Both the position numbers and the translations under genes were made by a program. Positions 10,765 through 22,420 of a DNA stretch of 64,000 nt are shown one piece after another. The notes beneath the pieces are model-generated. The model worked only from the letters and a program-made list of their open reading frames with translations. It was not told the DNA's origin and ran no database searches. The stretch's first letter is position 1. Each line of letters begins with the position of its first letter. Origin of the DNA: Lycocorax pyrrhopterus obiensis (lineage: Eukaryota > Chordata > Aves > Passeriformes > Paradisaeidae); NCBI GenBank assembly GCA_014706295.1, contig JACSVZ010000007.1, positions 51,536,975-51,600,974 on the forward strand, read 5' to 3'.

Positions 10765-11001
10765 CTTACTCAAGACCAGGATCCACACCAGGATCCAATT
10801 ATTAATTAAGACCACCTCAACCTAAAGTACTCATTAACCTCCTACAAACAGCTGTGGTTGCAGAGTGGGCACAAGCCCTATAAATCAAGCCCTGGGAGGA
10901 GCCAAAGGAAAGGAGGTGGTTGTTCTGGTTGCTGTGTGCTGCTGGAGCTCTGCTCTGAGGAATCATAATCCAAGGATCAGAAGACTGCGAGCTCCGGCAC
11001 A
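10719..11001 (+). repeat. 3' LTR (283 bp)
   Basis: Same start and end as the 5' LTR, TATA box at 10879-10884. Differences from the 5' copy are all after the first 107 bp, concentrated between 10826 and 10940 plus three near the end. The target duplication GGGCCT follows at 11002-11007. Confidence 0.92.
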
Positions 11002-11007
11002 GGGCCT

Positions 11008-13779
11008 TATTTAAAAGTTATGTGATCATCCTAGTCTGGAAAGAAAATGGTATGATTATATAAAACAAAGAAACAATGACAGAAGAATAAAGGCAACCCA
11101 TCTCAAATGTCAGAAAGTCATCTATTTACTCATAGTGATAATGGCGACTGGTGATAATGGCGTCCATTCCGGCCTATCCCAATGGCAGGTAGCTAGATTT
11201 TGGTATAACAATACCTGGTATAAATAGAAGGCCTGCAGGGTTCAGAGGATTTTGACCTCCCAGAAGAGCCTTGAAAACATGCTGAGGTGTAGGTCCATAA
11301 GACCGATGCTATCTAAACTGGAAGATTTCCACGAGTGTCCACTGCATTCCATGTGGATTTATTAACTATCTCTATAGCCACAAGAGAGTAAAATTGGAAG
11401 TTGCAGATGAAAAATTATTAGACAGTTATTTTAAAATATATTCAGCATGCCAATATCACACCACCTAACAGAGCAGCAGTCCTCCAGGTGCTCTGAATTC
11501 TATGTCCCAACAGCTGTCAATGTTGGGTGATGGCTTTCAAGCCACCAAATTCTATTATATCTTGTATATATTCAGACTGTGCTTTGCTATCTTCTCTTAC
11601 TTCTTTTCTCATAGAAACAAAGCCAGATAGATGCTTAGGGCTCACTTCTAGAGGCACTGAGCATTGCAAAAGCACTTAGTGTCATCTGAGATGCCCTAAA
11701 ACATTCCTGCCCAGCCTCAGCTGCCACTTCAGAAAGACACAGGTCTGCGGTAGGTGCGGCATCGCATCTGACAGCCGTATGTGGATGCCTCGGGGTGTGT
11801 CAAGCAATGCTTGATGACAATGCACAGAGAACCAAATCAAACCCTCCTGGAGAAATGCTGCAATAACAAGTCTTGCCACCCTAGGCAGGTACCTCAGGCA
11901 GCCAAGTCCAAAAATTTGCCCCTAGAGAGGTGAGGCAGACATGGCTGGATCCTGCTGAGTCTGTACTGCCAGGACTCCCATCCCCAAGGATGGGGGTGGA
12001 GGGTGAGAAGCAGATGAAGACAGGCTGCGTGGATCTGCCATCGCTGTGTTGAGCCCTCAGACTGCTGCTGCAGGCCTCGTGTTGCAGTAGCCTTTTCTGA
12101 GTGTCTTTGCAGTCAATCCACTGCTCAAGGGAAAAATTTTCCTTTTTCCCTTATAGCCTGCTGTGGAGACACTTATCACCCAGGCTATTCAAACTGGCTC
12201 AAGGGTCCTGTTTAAAAGCAATCAACTGCATAACATATGGGGCTGGCTGCCCTTATACAATGCTTAATTTTAAAAAGGAAAGAGGTAGGGATTCAGAAGA
12301 GCTTATGCTTTTACTGCAGGGCAAGCTCATATTCAGCAAGCAGGATCCAAAGTCCTTGGCTTGTACAGTTGTATTTACAATTAGCTCTAATAATTGAGAA
12401 AAGACAGTTGTCCTGGAACTGACTCTGTGGGAACACCTGATCATGCAAAACACAGAAGCTGAAGAAACCTCAAGGGACCCACACACACTTTTCACACCTC
12501 CCCGATTAGTGACTGGAGCCAGGCCCTTTTGCTTGTGATAGATTAATCAGACCTTCCCTCAGCCACTAATTGGATGACAATCAGGTTCTCAGGGTATGCT
12601 GAATGGCGGAAAAAATTCTCCTTCCCTATATTTTATATGTCTTTAATTTCTGGCCTAGCTGTCTTTTTTTTTCCCCCCTTTTTTTTTTTTATGTGATTCA
12701 TTTACTTTGTTACAGTTTCTTCTTCTTTAAATGAGCTGCATATTTTCACCCAGCATTACTAACTTCCATCAGTTTTCCACTGAAGACACAACCTTATCTT
12801 CTTATTATAACAGCACAGCTTGCAAAGTGATAGCTAGGAATCAGATTGTGTCAGCACTCCCATTACAACCCCCTGTTTTCAGGGAGTCATTTTTAGTGTG
12901 GCCACAGAAATATACTCAGGACTTACTGCTGCTATCTAGATTTTGTTCAAAGAGCGGATTTCCTTTTCCTCCATGCAGATGAAAACATTTGACCACTTTT
13001 AAACTCCAGGAATATAAACAAACCAGCACAGGGGAGAATGTGACAGGTTTCTGAGGCCAAGGTTATATCAGCAGTTGTCTGCTCCATCCGTTTTCTGCCC
13101 CAGCACTTTACCCTCACTCATAGTGGCTGAGTGTCTAGTCAAGAGACCTGGATAACAGTCTCAGTGAATGAACATACAAGGAGCCGCTGAGACCATTTGC
13201 TCCACAGAAGAATTTCAGCTCTTGAATGTTTGTCCGAACTTTCTAGGGATATCCATTTAACTTCTCCACCTAGTTCGCCAGTGTCAGCTGAAGTTGAAAG
13301 GATCCTAAGATTCCATTTCCTGGACTTTGTTCAATGATTTAAATTTAATATTGGGGTTGGGTTTTGGTTTTGGCTTGGTTTTTGGAAGTTTATTTCTTTT
13401 GTTTGGTTGATCTTGTATTATTATTGGGGTTTTTTTCCATTGACTGATAATGATTTGAATCTGAATTGATATGGTCACCTGAATTCAATAAGAATATATT
13501 TTCATTTTCCCTCAATAATTTTTTTATAAACCCTCAAATTACCTATATTTCTCATTAACTGATTTTTAAATAAATATCAGCTCTCTTGATTCAAGAGGAA
13601 ACAAAATAAAAATATTTCCAGAATTATTTAACTGCACTAGAAGTAGTTGTAACTACACTGAACAAATTTGCTAAATGAATATGATTTCATAGTCATGCAA
13701 AATCACTTCTACCAACTTTCACATTCTATTACAGCTGAGCAAACATTATGAAGAGAAAGTGTCTCTGATTGTATGCATT
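11008..13779. other. Unique sequence, no gene seen
   Basis: No gene recognised. GTGATAATGGCG occurs twice with a 16-bp period at 11135-11146 and 11151-11162. A T/C homopolymer run is at about 12664-12690. GC content is somewhat higher around 11,690-12,080, with a 65-codon minus-strand frame lacking any motif. Confidence 0.5.
13351..13440. repeat. GT-rich low-complexity tract
   Basis: Imperfect GGTTTT and GGGTTT words on the plus strand with a few G3-G4 runs. A shorter similar tract lies at about 57,657-57,695. Confidence 0.5.
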
Positions 13780-14004
13780 ACTTATTTTGTCCTAGGCTTA
13801 GGGAAACTGAGGTATGTAGACTGTGGTGCCCCTGACAATTGAAGCCTGTCTGTACAGAATCTATCTGTAATAGACTATTCTAGGTCCTGTGCCAAGCTCA
13901 GGAATTTTCTCTATCCAGTGAGCCAACATTACTTCAGTGGAAGCCCCTTGTACCAGCTTCTGACCTGTGAGTTAATACCATGCTCACACTGTCTCTCTCA
14001 CCTA

Positions 14005-14133
14005 GAGGTCTACCTAAGTCAACTCCATCCTTTGAATCAAATTCTCTTTTCTCCTCAACACCACTTTAAATGTAAACATCATGTCCTTGTCTATAAGGCT
14101 TCACCTAACCAAGCTCCTCTCTCTTTTTACTAG
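14005..14133 (+). mobile_element. LINE2-like reverse transcriptase C-terminal fossil
   Basis: The plus-strand frame ending at 14133 carries a piece beginning LHPL, then HFKCKHHVLVYKA, then QAPLSF. LINE2/CR1-group ORF2 proteins have near the reverse-transcriptase thumb a conserved run of the type LHWLP...FK...LVYKA...AP.YL, and the order and spacing here match loosely. The nucleotide sequence is too decayed to place otherwise, and the upstream part (13918-14004) shows nothing. This is a pattern match by eye; a chance match is possible. Confidence 0.4.
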
Positions 14134-15858
14134 CCTTTTAAGGTTATTTTTATACTGATGCTTTATATATACATGTGTTTCTGCACAATTACAAAGGAAA
14201 ATTATCAAGCACCTTGTTTCCAACTTTGAACTCATTTTCAGTTACATAACCCTGGACTGGTTCTTTCTAGAATTTCCCAGCTAACAAGTAGACTGCAGTG
14301 ATGAGTTGACTCCTGAGTACCTCCCACAAATCCCTCCATAAACACACGAGTCTTCCACAAGCTTGCTGTGAAAGAACCCTGATGTGCCATTACAAATGTT
14401 GCCCTGGGAAGATCAAATTCTTCACCCTATTTTTCTGCTCCACTTATATATTTCACCAATGAATGAGATCATTTTCTTGACTCAGTCTGTGACATCATTT
14501 CGGCTGTGTGTATTCAAATCCATGTGAGAACACATTTCTTTTTGCTACCTGCAAGAACCAGCTGGTAATTGCTTATGTGGCAATCATCCTATATGAAAAT
14601 ATATCAACTAACCAACTATGTTATTAAAACTTAAAATTCAACAAGTATATTAATTATCCTGGCCATTATGGCTGTACGATGAACTCTTCTAGATCTCTTC
14701 AGTTATTTAGACTGTTACTTCTGTGAGACAAGGATCTTTCTTTTGGATGTGGTGAGAATATATCCAGAAGGCTGTAAATCATAGTTTACAAAACCTTAAT
14801 TATCATTGCTCATCTTGGTAACGAAAGGGAAATTGCCCGAAACTAAGTTCTTATTTTCAGCAACCCAATAATTCTTTTTATCTGAACATCACAGTAAGGT
14901 TTTTTGAGGGTTTTTTTTAGCTTTATATCTAGTACTTTTCACTTAAGAACTCTCTTCTAAAACAAACTAATAAAAATTAATTTGTGCTTCCCAATTTTTA
15001 TTTTCCAGTTAAGCTTTTAAAAGTCATACATATAATGTGGTTTGCTGATTTCAGCTTAATGCCTAAATACACCTGGATTTATTACTAACGTTCTTTACAA
15101 CATTCTTCAAGTGCCTTTAGCAATTGTTATTATTTTGTTCCTTGTGGATAAGACTCTTTATTTTAAACCAAAATTTAGAGTCTGCTTTCAAACCTACTTT
15201 TTGAGATTATTCAACTGCAGAGTGATGGAAAGTAGGTAACAAAGTTGAGAGACAGAAAGATAAATGCACTAATGTAAATTTAGGCCTCTTCAGGTCCCAA
15301 ACATTTCCCACAGAATGCAGTGTGTTACTACAGCTTTACTGCAGCATGCATAAGAGCAGATTTAAAAGGTGATGCTTATAAGCTGAATTGTTTGGGGAAA
15401 TGATGACGGATTTTTGGCCATGAAATAAAATCTGAGAGTACTGAGCAAATAAGTATGTAGCTGAAACTGTAGACGTCTTCGTTCTTCCCTCAGTAGGGGC
15501 TATTGGATAGAAATGTGTCCTTTTCCAGAAAATATGACCACTGAGAAGCTGTTCACTGAGATGATCAACATTAGAGTGGTCAGAGAAGCCTTTTACATAT
15601 GGATGGTTAACTGAAGAATGAATGACCAGTTTCTGGTCCCCTGAGATGCCATAGGTCAACTTCCTCTGCTGTTTTGTTTGCATAATACCATCTTTAACTT
15701 GGAATTATCTAAAGGCATGATTTGACTTCATACTCCCACATTCCCAGGTGAAGCCTTCAGGTTATTTGCCATAGGTTGTCCTCACATTATATTTCTTTGC
15801 TTCTGAAGTTGACCTTTTAGCCAAGTTTTACTCCATCTTCCCCAGCAGCTTTGCATGT
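14134..15858. other. AT-rich unique sequence, no gene seen
   Basis: No gene or repeat family recognised. A 115-codon minus-strand frame (15336-15683) has no motif, signal peptide or neighbouring splice sites that I can support, and is probably chance. Confidence 0.5.
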
Positions 15859-16180
15859 CTATAACACCTTTCCTCCAAAGGTCTCAAAGTGCATTATAGC
15901 CACCAATAAAATAAAGGTAAGATTTTCAAGGGCACGAAGGGCACTTAGAATGATTCCTCTTCCTGGTTTTCAGGGAGACCTGAGCACCTGTCTTTCCCTG
16001 TTGTGTCTTTGAATATTTCTCTTTAACACACCCCACAAGGATGCGAAGAGGCTAAGTGTATTTTGTTCCATTTTACAAAAGGGGAAACTGAGGCACAATT
16101 GCAGATAACAGGCTATGTAAGGCTCACAGCTGTACTTTCCTGGAAGGGCACCTAAGGGATTCAAGTTCTGGGCTGCTATC
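15859..16180 (+). repeat. MIR-type SINE, apparently interrupted
   Basis: The left piece (15859-15899, ctataacacctttcctcc.. then ..ggtctcaaagtgc..) and the right piece (about 16028-16180, ..acaaggatgcgaagaggc.., ..ccattttacaaaaggggaaactgaggcac.., ..aaggctcacagctgta.., ..gggattcaagttctgg..) together give the order of an amniote MIR-type element. Between them lies about 125 bp (15903-16027) that does not belong. It contains gattttcaagggcac near its left side and ggttttcaggg.. further right, resembling a different short sauropsid repeat. I infer a nested insertion; alternatively the middle is simply diverged. Confidence 0.6.
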
Positions 16181-19100
16181 TTAATTATTAGAGTGCCCTT
16201 ACAGGCAAACCTTCACATTTCCTTCTGCTGACTTAATTCAGATTACGTCTGTGACATGAGAAGAAAGGACCCTTCTTTAAAGCTCTTCCAGCTTCTTCAA
16301 GTCCATTTTAGAATATTTTAAAAGCAAACTCCATGGAATGTACCCCCAGAGCCTGGAGCAAGCTTTTTCTCAGCTGTTCTGGTCTATTGGGTTCATATGT
16401 ATTCAGGGCTTCAGGCATTTTATGTAGCTAGTTGATTAAATATATATTTAGAATTTTTCAATATGCATATTAATTACCCAATAGACTAGAATGACTATTT
16501 AGGAGAAATTTCTGCCCATTGTGTAGAAGCATTTTAAAAATCCTATGAAAAATAGCAACTGCACATGCTTAAATTCTTCAATTCTTTCTGTGGTGGACCC
16601 CTCTTATACTCCCTAATGTACCAGAACCAAGCTGTATTATGCTTTGGAATAACCACTGGACGAATTCGCATTATTGCATTACACAGATGCAAAATCTCAC
16701 CTGAAAATGAATTTTTTTCCTCCCTAGACCACAAACTGATAAATCTCCCTAAGTGCAGATTGCTACAGGATCGGGACCCTTACAAAGTACCAGAGAGCAA
16801 ATCCATCATCATTATTGTTGTTGGTGTTCTAATATTTTTTAAAATAAAGGAATTGGTGGGGGTGAGGAATAATGAATGAGTGCATTGTCCTACAATATAT
16901 TTCAGTTTGAATCTGGTTTGTGCTCCCATATTCTTGGGTGGGGGTGAGAGGGAATGAAGAGTAGCAGAACTGTGCTATAGGTACCAGTAAAACCACAGGA
17001 ATATCCAGGTGAGAATAGCCAGGCAGAATGTGTGTGGATGTGTATGTGGTCCAAGGAACTGGTGAAGAGACTAAGGAACACTTTGTGCTATCTTCTTTCC
17101 CTGGTCCTCTCACTCCTTCCCAAGAGCTCTGGATTTCATGGTAAATGTTCCTACATCACCTGCCACATGCATGGTTGTATGTGCAGCCCTTCCTGTCTAA
17201 CTCCAGGAATACTCTTCTGATGCGCCCTTCCTGACTATACATCCCAAATACTGAGATCCACTTTCTCAGGCTACTCCTAGTAACCCTGTAAGTATGTGTT
17301 TGAATATGTGTGCCCATGTTTTGGAGACAATGTGTTGCACACTGAGAACCCCAAGATGAGAAAAGAAGGCTGGTTGCAGAAGAGCAACATAGGATCATCT
17401 AGATACTTGCAGACACATTTCTGTTCTGTTAAATTACTGGAGACCCAATAATTAACAGAATCATCTCATCCCAGTCTCTCTCTGCCTGCTTAAAAATCCA
17501 TCATATGTGGATCATAATGCAGCATGGTTGATTGAGGACTCACTCCATTTCCTAGGTTACACGAGGAAGGTCCCAGCACTTCATACCAGGGTTTTTAGAT
17601 CTAGTTCCCTAAGCATATATTTTTGCACATGGAGGCAGATTGCTTGGATGAGATGTGAATGACACTGAGCCTCTGATAGCTATGAAATGAAGTGCTGCGT
17701 AGCTCCTCTTGGAAATAAAGCCTGCTGGGTTTAAGTCTCAAAACAGGCTCCTGAAGTTCAAGAGTTAAATTCTGCATGCTGTTTTACACAAATTTATAGC
17801 AATTCTTCAACTGACTGATCTCTTGGAAAAGTTTCAAAACGAATCCTATGTTGTTTTAAGGCTCTCCTGGCTCTTTCCTTAGGGCAATGCGCAGAGTAGC
17901 ACACCATTCCCTAATACTGGCTGTAAAAGCTGCACCCCAGCAAGTCAAGTATCAAGGAAGATAAATGCTCTGTCAACCTGCTCTGCCGTTATTAAAGGAA
18001 CACAGCTGAAGTGCGTGCTGATGGACCATGAAATCTGAGGAGAGCCACAAGTCACTCAAGGTGAGAAATATGTTCTAGGAGGTCACACAGTATCTTTGAT
18101 GTTTCTGTGAAATTATCACACCATAAACTGACAGACTAAAATATTAGATTTTGACCTTTTAAGTCAATCATATCACTTTTTATCTCAAAGATCTTTCATT
18201 TGCAACTTGGTCACATATCAGAAAGTTTAACGTCCTTTTCGTGGTAAAAAACAGGTGCAAGCAAACCCTCTGGGAAAGAGTGAGCTATGAAAGCCATTCG
18301 TAATCTTGTACTCTTGCCACACTATCTCGCTTCAAATGTGGTATATAGGTGTAAAGTTAAAGCATAAATAATACCACTTGCACATCTGCCTGAAAAACTC
18401 ACGGAAGGCAGTGCATACTGTGCTTTTCACAGGCACGTTAGGGTTTGAAGTGCAAATGTAAGCCCATAATGAAAGAAGCTGAATCCTCAATAAACAATTG
18501 CCAACATGAATTCTCAAATAAACATGAAATCCAGTAAGACACTAATGTGAGTACGGAGTAAGAGTAGGCAAACACATTACCTTTGATGTGCCTGGACCCC
18601 AGTTGCACTCACTGCTTTGAAAATACTGGAAATTCTGATTAACACTTCACTTTTTCTTTGACTAAACTGAATAGTTTTGAGACTGACCTTAAAGGACAGT
18701 AACTGAAAAGAGTCCTCAGCATGAAAAATAGAGACGTGTAGGACTGGTACCATTGTCAACATACTGGTCTAAGGTAACAAACAAAACATAAAATATTCTC
18801 TAAATTCACATATTTCACAGGAGAAATGAATAAGCTCATTATATTATATGAGATAAAATCACTGGATTTACTGAAATAAGGTCTGATAAACAGAAATTCC
18901 ATTAGGGAAATTGAGTGCCCATCATTATTATCGTGTCGTATATGAAATGGCTGGTTTCTTTTCCTACAAATATCCAGAAGTAAGAGGACAATCAGCAGGT
19001 GGTGAAATGCTTAATAAAACTGATACCTCTGTACAACCATTACCTTCCGCCACTGATCTGCTCCATAACTCTCACCAGCTTTTTTTCCCTGCTCGTTGAC

Positions 19101-20153
19101 AGAGTAAAGTTGTAAGGCTTCACTTGCTGTACGATAGAAATTTTTTGATCATGAAACCAGCCAGAGCTCACTGACTTAGAATTCACTTATTCCATGATGA
19201 GTCAGTGACTCCATGGACAAGGAACATTTATCTCAAAGAAAACCTGGTATTCACAATCTGTATTGTCATGTTATGATGTGATGTCCAGGTAAGAAGAATG
19301 ATGCTGTTCATGCTATAATTTTTCTCAGATATCATGTCATTTTAAGGGCACTTTAGCCTCTGAATTAAATGGGAAATTACATGATTTCAGACTTTGAATA
19401 AAATATTTGATTTGGACTGAAATAAAAGAAAATTATTTTATGTTGTTTGGGGTAGCTAAAAATGAAAGTTTTATAATATAAATTTCATTTATAGCATGGA
19501 TTTGACAGTTACAACATAATCAAAAATACTCAAAAGTAAAATGAGAAGTAGAGTGGGGAGAGGAAAAGCCAAGTGAATTGAAGATACAGATCTTATGATA
19601 GTTAACATAGGCCTGAATTTTTTTCTAGCAAGACAGTGTTTTTCTGATGAATACTATGTCTCACATAAAACTTCAGGTCAGGTCTACTGCAGATAGAAAA
19701 AACCACATTTTTTTTACTTTTGTTGTAGAAAAGAATAGCCATCCCAGATGTTAGCTTTCATTCAAGAGTGGGAAGAAGCCATATATTGATAGTTCCATCA
19801 GTGTTGGGTAGAATGGCATACAGGAACCACAAGAAATAATAGTTAATGGAACCAGCGTTCACTGTGTTTTTCCTCCCATAGGAATTAGAGATGTGTACTT
19901 CAGGTGGGAATTCTACAGCACTGCCCAAAACTACAAAACAGTCCAGCATCTGCGAAGAGGCCCTTTGGCTAGGTTTGAGATTATCGTCTTTGTATATACT
20001 ATGTAAGTTTGTGAGCTAAATAGCTGTGCCCATGTCATTTTAAAATAATTTGAATGGCTCATTCTCTAATTGGCTGCTCAATAGCCACTGTTCATCATTC
20101 TTTCTTTCTCTCCCTAGTTTAAGTCTCCTCCAGTTTCTGTGGCTTGTAGGTTT
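16181..20153. other. Unique sequence, no gene seen
   Basis: No gene, RNA or repeat recognised. Frames of 60-104 codons on both strands overlap each other and lack motifs. Confidence 0.55.
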
Positions 20154-20178
20154 AAAAAAAAAAAAAAAAAAAAAAAAA
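20154..20178 (+). repeat. Run of 25 A
   Basis: Uninterrupted A25 followed by an A-rich tail with C and G. It could be the tail of an old retrocopy, but the preceding 200 bp resembles no gene or SINE I know and no target duplication is visible, so I list it as simple repeat. Confidence 0.7.
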
Positions 20179-22380
20179 CGAAAAACAAACAAGCAAGACA
20201 AGCACAACATTTAGACAAATACTTGTTTTTCATAAGTTTCACAAAAAAGGTCCCTTCCCATCCTCATTTTAATTTTTCTTCACATCTTACTGCATAAAAT
20301 GCCTGCTTACAAAGATATGATTCATAGCTGCTCATAGGACAGTCCTGAGCTTTCCCACCTTCCACCGAGTGGTTGCCAGTGTTGTGGGACAGTTGACAAC
20401 AAGAAGCAGTAGAATCAACACATCTGCAGGTCTCTCTCAGCAGCAGCACATCTGTTGGTCACTCAGGGATGAGTGAATGTTAGCTGCTGTGGAGAAAAAG
20501 GCAGTGAGAATGCAGGGAAATGCACTGCTGGGATAGACACACGTGCAGGAAAAGCTCTTGCATGGTAAATGCAGAGAGCCAAGTGTGGGGAGCAACTGAA
20601 AGTCGAGAAGCCACAGAATGAGGAGGGATCAAGTTGGGTGCAGGAAAAAAAATAACCAGAATGCAGTAAGGTGGAAGAGATGAGATGAAGGAGAAAAGGG
20701 GAATCACAGCCACCAGATATTTTAGGTCATTTAAAGAAACTGACAGAGAGATGACCAAAATGTTTGTTGGCTTGCATTTTTAGGTCAAAATAAAGTTTAG
20801 GGTGGCCTTGTGGGCTTCTAAGTTCAGAACAGACATGCATTATAGAATGAACCGTGTTTAAGGCAGATAAATTTGTCTATGCAATTATTACATAAGATGC
20901 TCAGAGGCACTCACTACTTTGAAAACTGTGTCCAGTCGAGTCATTGCTGTTTTCTATCAGGCTCAACTTTGAGGAAAGACCTGTGGGAGGGTAGGCAGCT
21001 ATAGTGTCCCCATGTGTGGAGCATGCACAGAATTTGTCACTCTGACTCATAGCAGGATAATCGTTGTCACAAGTGAGGGTGTTGAATCTTCTTCTCATCT
21101 GCACAAGCCCCAGTGTGAAATGAATAATGCTACTTTTTCACTTTGAGGCAGCAGACCCTAAGTATGGCCCAACTGCATTGGCTACAAAAACATTTATCCA
21201 GACCTTGCTGGTAGACAGAAAAAAAATTCACAGAAGAAAAAATCAGCCTTCACTAACAATTTCCTTCCAGTAGATTAAAAGAAAATTAATTTTCTCTCCC
21301 TAATCGCAGGTATTGCATGGTTGGAAATAAAGACTTTAATGGTGGATGGCATTGTACCGTTCACCTGATGCGAGCCCAGGAACAGGGACAACAAGTGTGA
21401 GGCCCTTTTATTTTGAGTTTGCTTTTACATCGAGAATAGGTTCTTAGGTGCTGCAGTCATAGATCCTTGGAAATAAAGCTAGTGATGAAGAGACCTGAAA
21501 GCCCATCTGTTACATACAGATGTCACATATTGTACAGAGATGAGAGGCTTTGCAGGGTGTACTTTTTTCCTTTAAACTAGTGGGAGGAGTTTCTTTTAAT
21601 TGAGAACAGATGGGAAAGAAGAAGGGAAAAGCACCCAAATCATCCCCCTTACTGTCATGCTTCAAGAAACATGGTTTCTTTTTCTGCACATTATTCATGT
21701 ACCTGGGTCTCTACCTGACAGTGTGTTGTCCACTGTTTAATTACAACAGATTTTTGCACAAACTTCTTATTTTAAGAGATGTGAGAAACTACAAATATGC
21801 TGTGTAAGGTACATGAACATGGTTGCACAGGAAGTCAGGTCTAGCACAAACTAAGCAGCTACTGATCCACTCCAAGTGAGAAAACCTTAAAAATTACTCA
21901 TGTTTTTTTAAGCAAAACTAGATGGACTAACCTTAGCCTCACAGAAGTGGCCTTAGCTTGGTGCAGTGGACAGTGTAAACGGAATCAAGTTTAGGAGAGA
22001 ATATCTTGGGTGTTCAGTCTGTTTTCTGGTGGAATTCTGTCCCCATTGTTAAACCTCAAAAGCCACAATTTCATTTAACAAATACTTGCCATTGCACCTA
22101 TGTCTGGTTTCTCAGACATTGTTGCAGAGACAGAAGAGCAACTCCTGCCTATAATCTCAGACATCCCTTCTGTTCAAGCATTTGAGTTTCAGCAAAACTA
22201 GCCTGATTTATCTTGTGCTACATCAGGCCCAAGAGCCGTCATTCTGGAGTGCTGGAATAGGTGTCTGTGTTCAGAAAAAAAATGCATCAGGCTCCAAGGC
22301 TGAGTGAATAGATAGGTGAGATAGTAAGTGTGCAGTACTACAGGAATGTGCAAAGTTAAGACAATTATTTCTCCCTCTCC
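20179..22380. other. Unique sequence, no gene seen
   Basis: Nothing recognisable by eye beyond short motif-free frames on either strand. Confidence 0.55.
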
Positions 22381-22388
22381 TTTTCATT

Positions 22389-22420
22389 GGGTTTGGGGTG
22401 GGGTTTTTTTGTTGGGGGGG
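22389..22420 (+). repeat. G-run tract, possible G-quadruplex
   Basis: Runs G3, G4, G4 and G7 separated by TTT, T and a ten-base T-rich loop. One loop is longer than the usual seven bases, so quadruplex formation is plausible but not canonical. Confidence 0.5.

Larger units (their letters stand above)
9922..11001 (+). mobile_element. Compact non-autonomous LTR retrotransposon (ERV)
   Basis: This is a complete but nearly empty endogenous retrovirus-like element of 1,080 bp. It is flanked by a perfect 6-bp target duplication GGGCCT (9916-9921 and 11002-11007). In order it holds a 5' LTR, a tRNA-Trp type primer binding site, a 516-bp internal region with one short ORF, a polypurine tract and a 3' LTR. 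LTRs start TGT and end ACA. No protease, reverse transcriptase, integrase or envelope sequence is present, so it must have been mobilised in trans. The target duplication flanking exactly the two LTR ends shows that it inserted in this short form or was deleted internally afterwards without touching the ends. A 6-bp duplication and tRNA-Trp priming are both features of avian alpharetroviruses and some related avian ERVs. I do not recognise the named family. Confidence 0.93.

Noticed and set aside
13780..13820. MIR-like words (gggaaactgaggta)
   Set aside because: Only about 15 bp matches; neighbouring sequence does not follow the MIR order seen in the two accepted copies.
20100..20178. Retrocopy tail with acceptor-like CCCTAG upstream
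   Set aside because: No recognisable parent gene and no target duplication around the A25 run.
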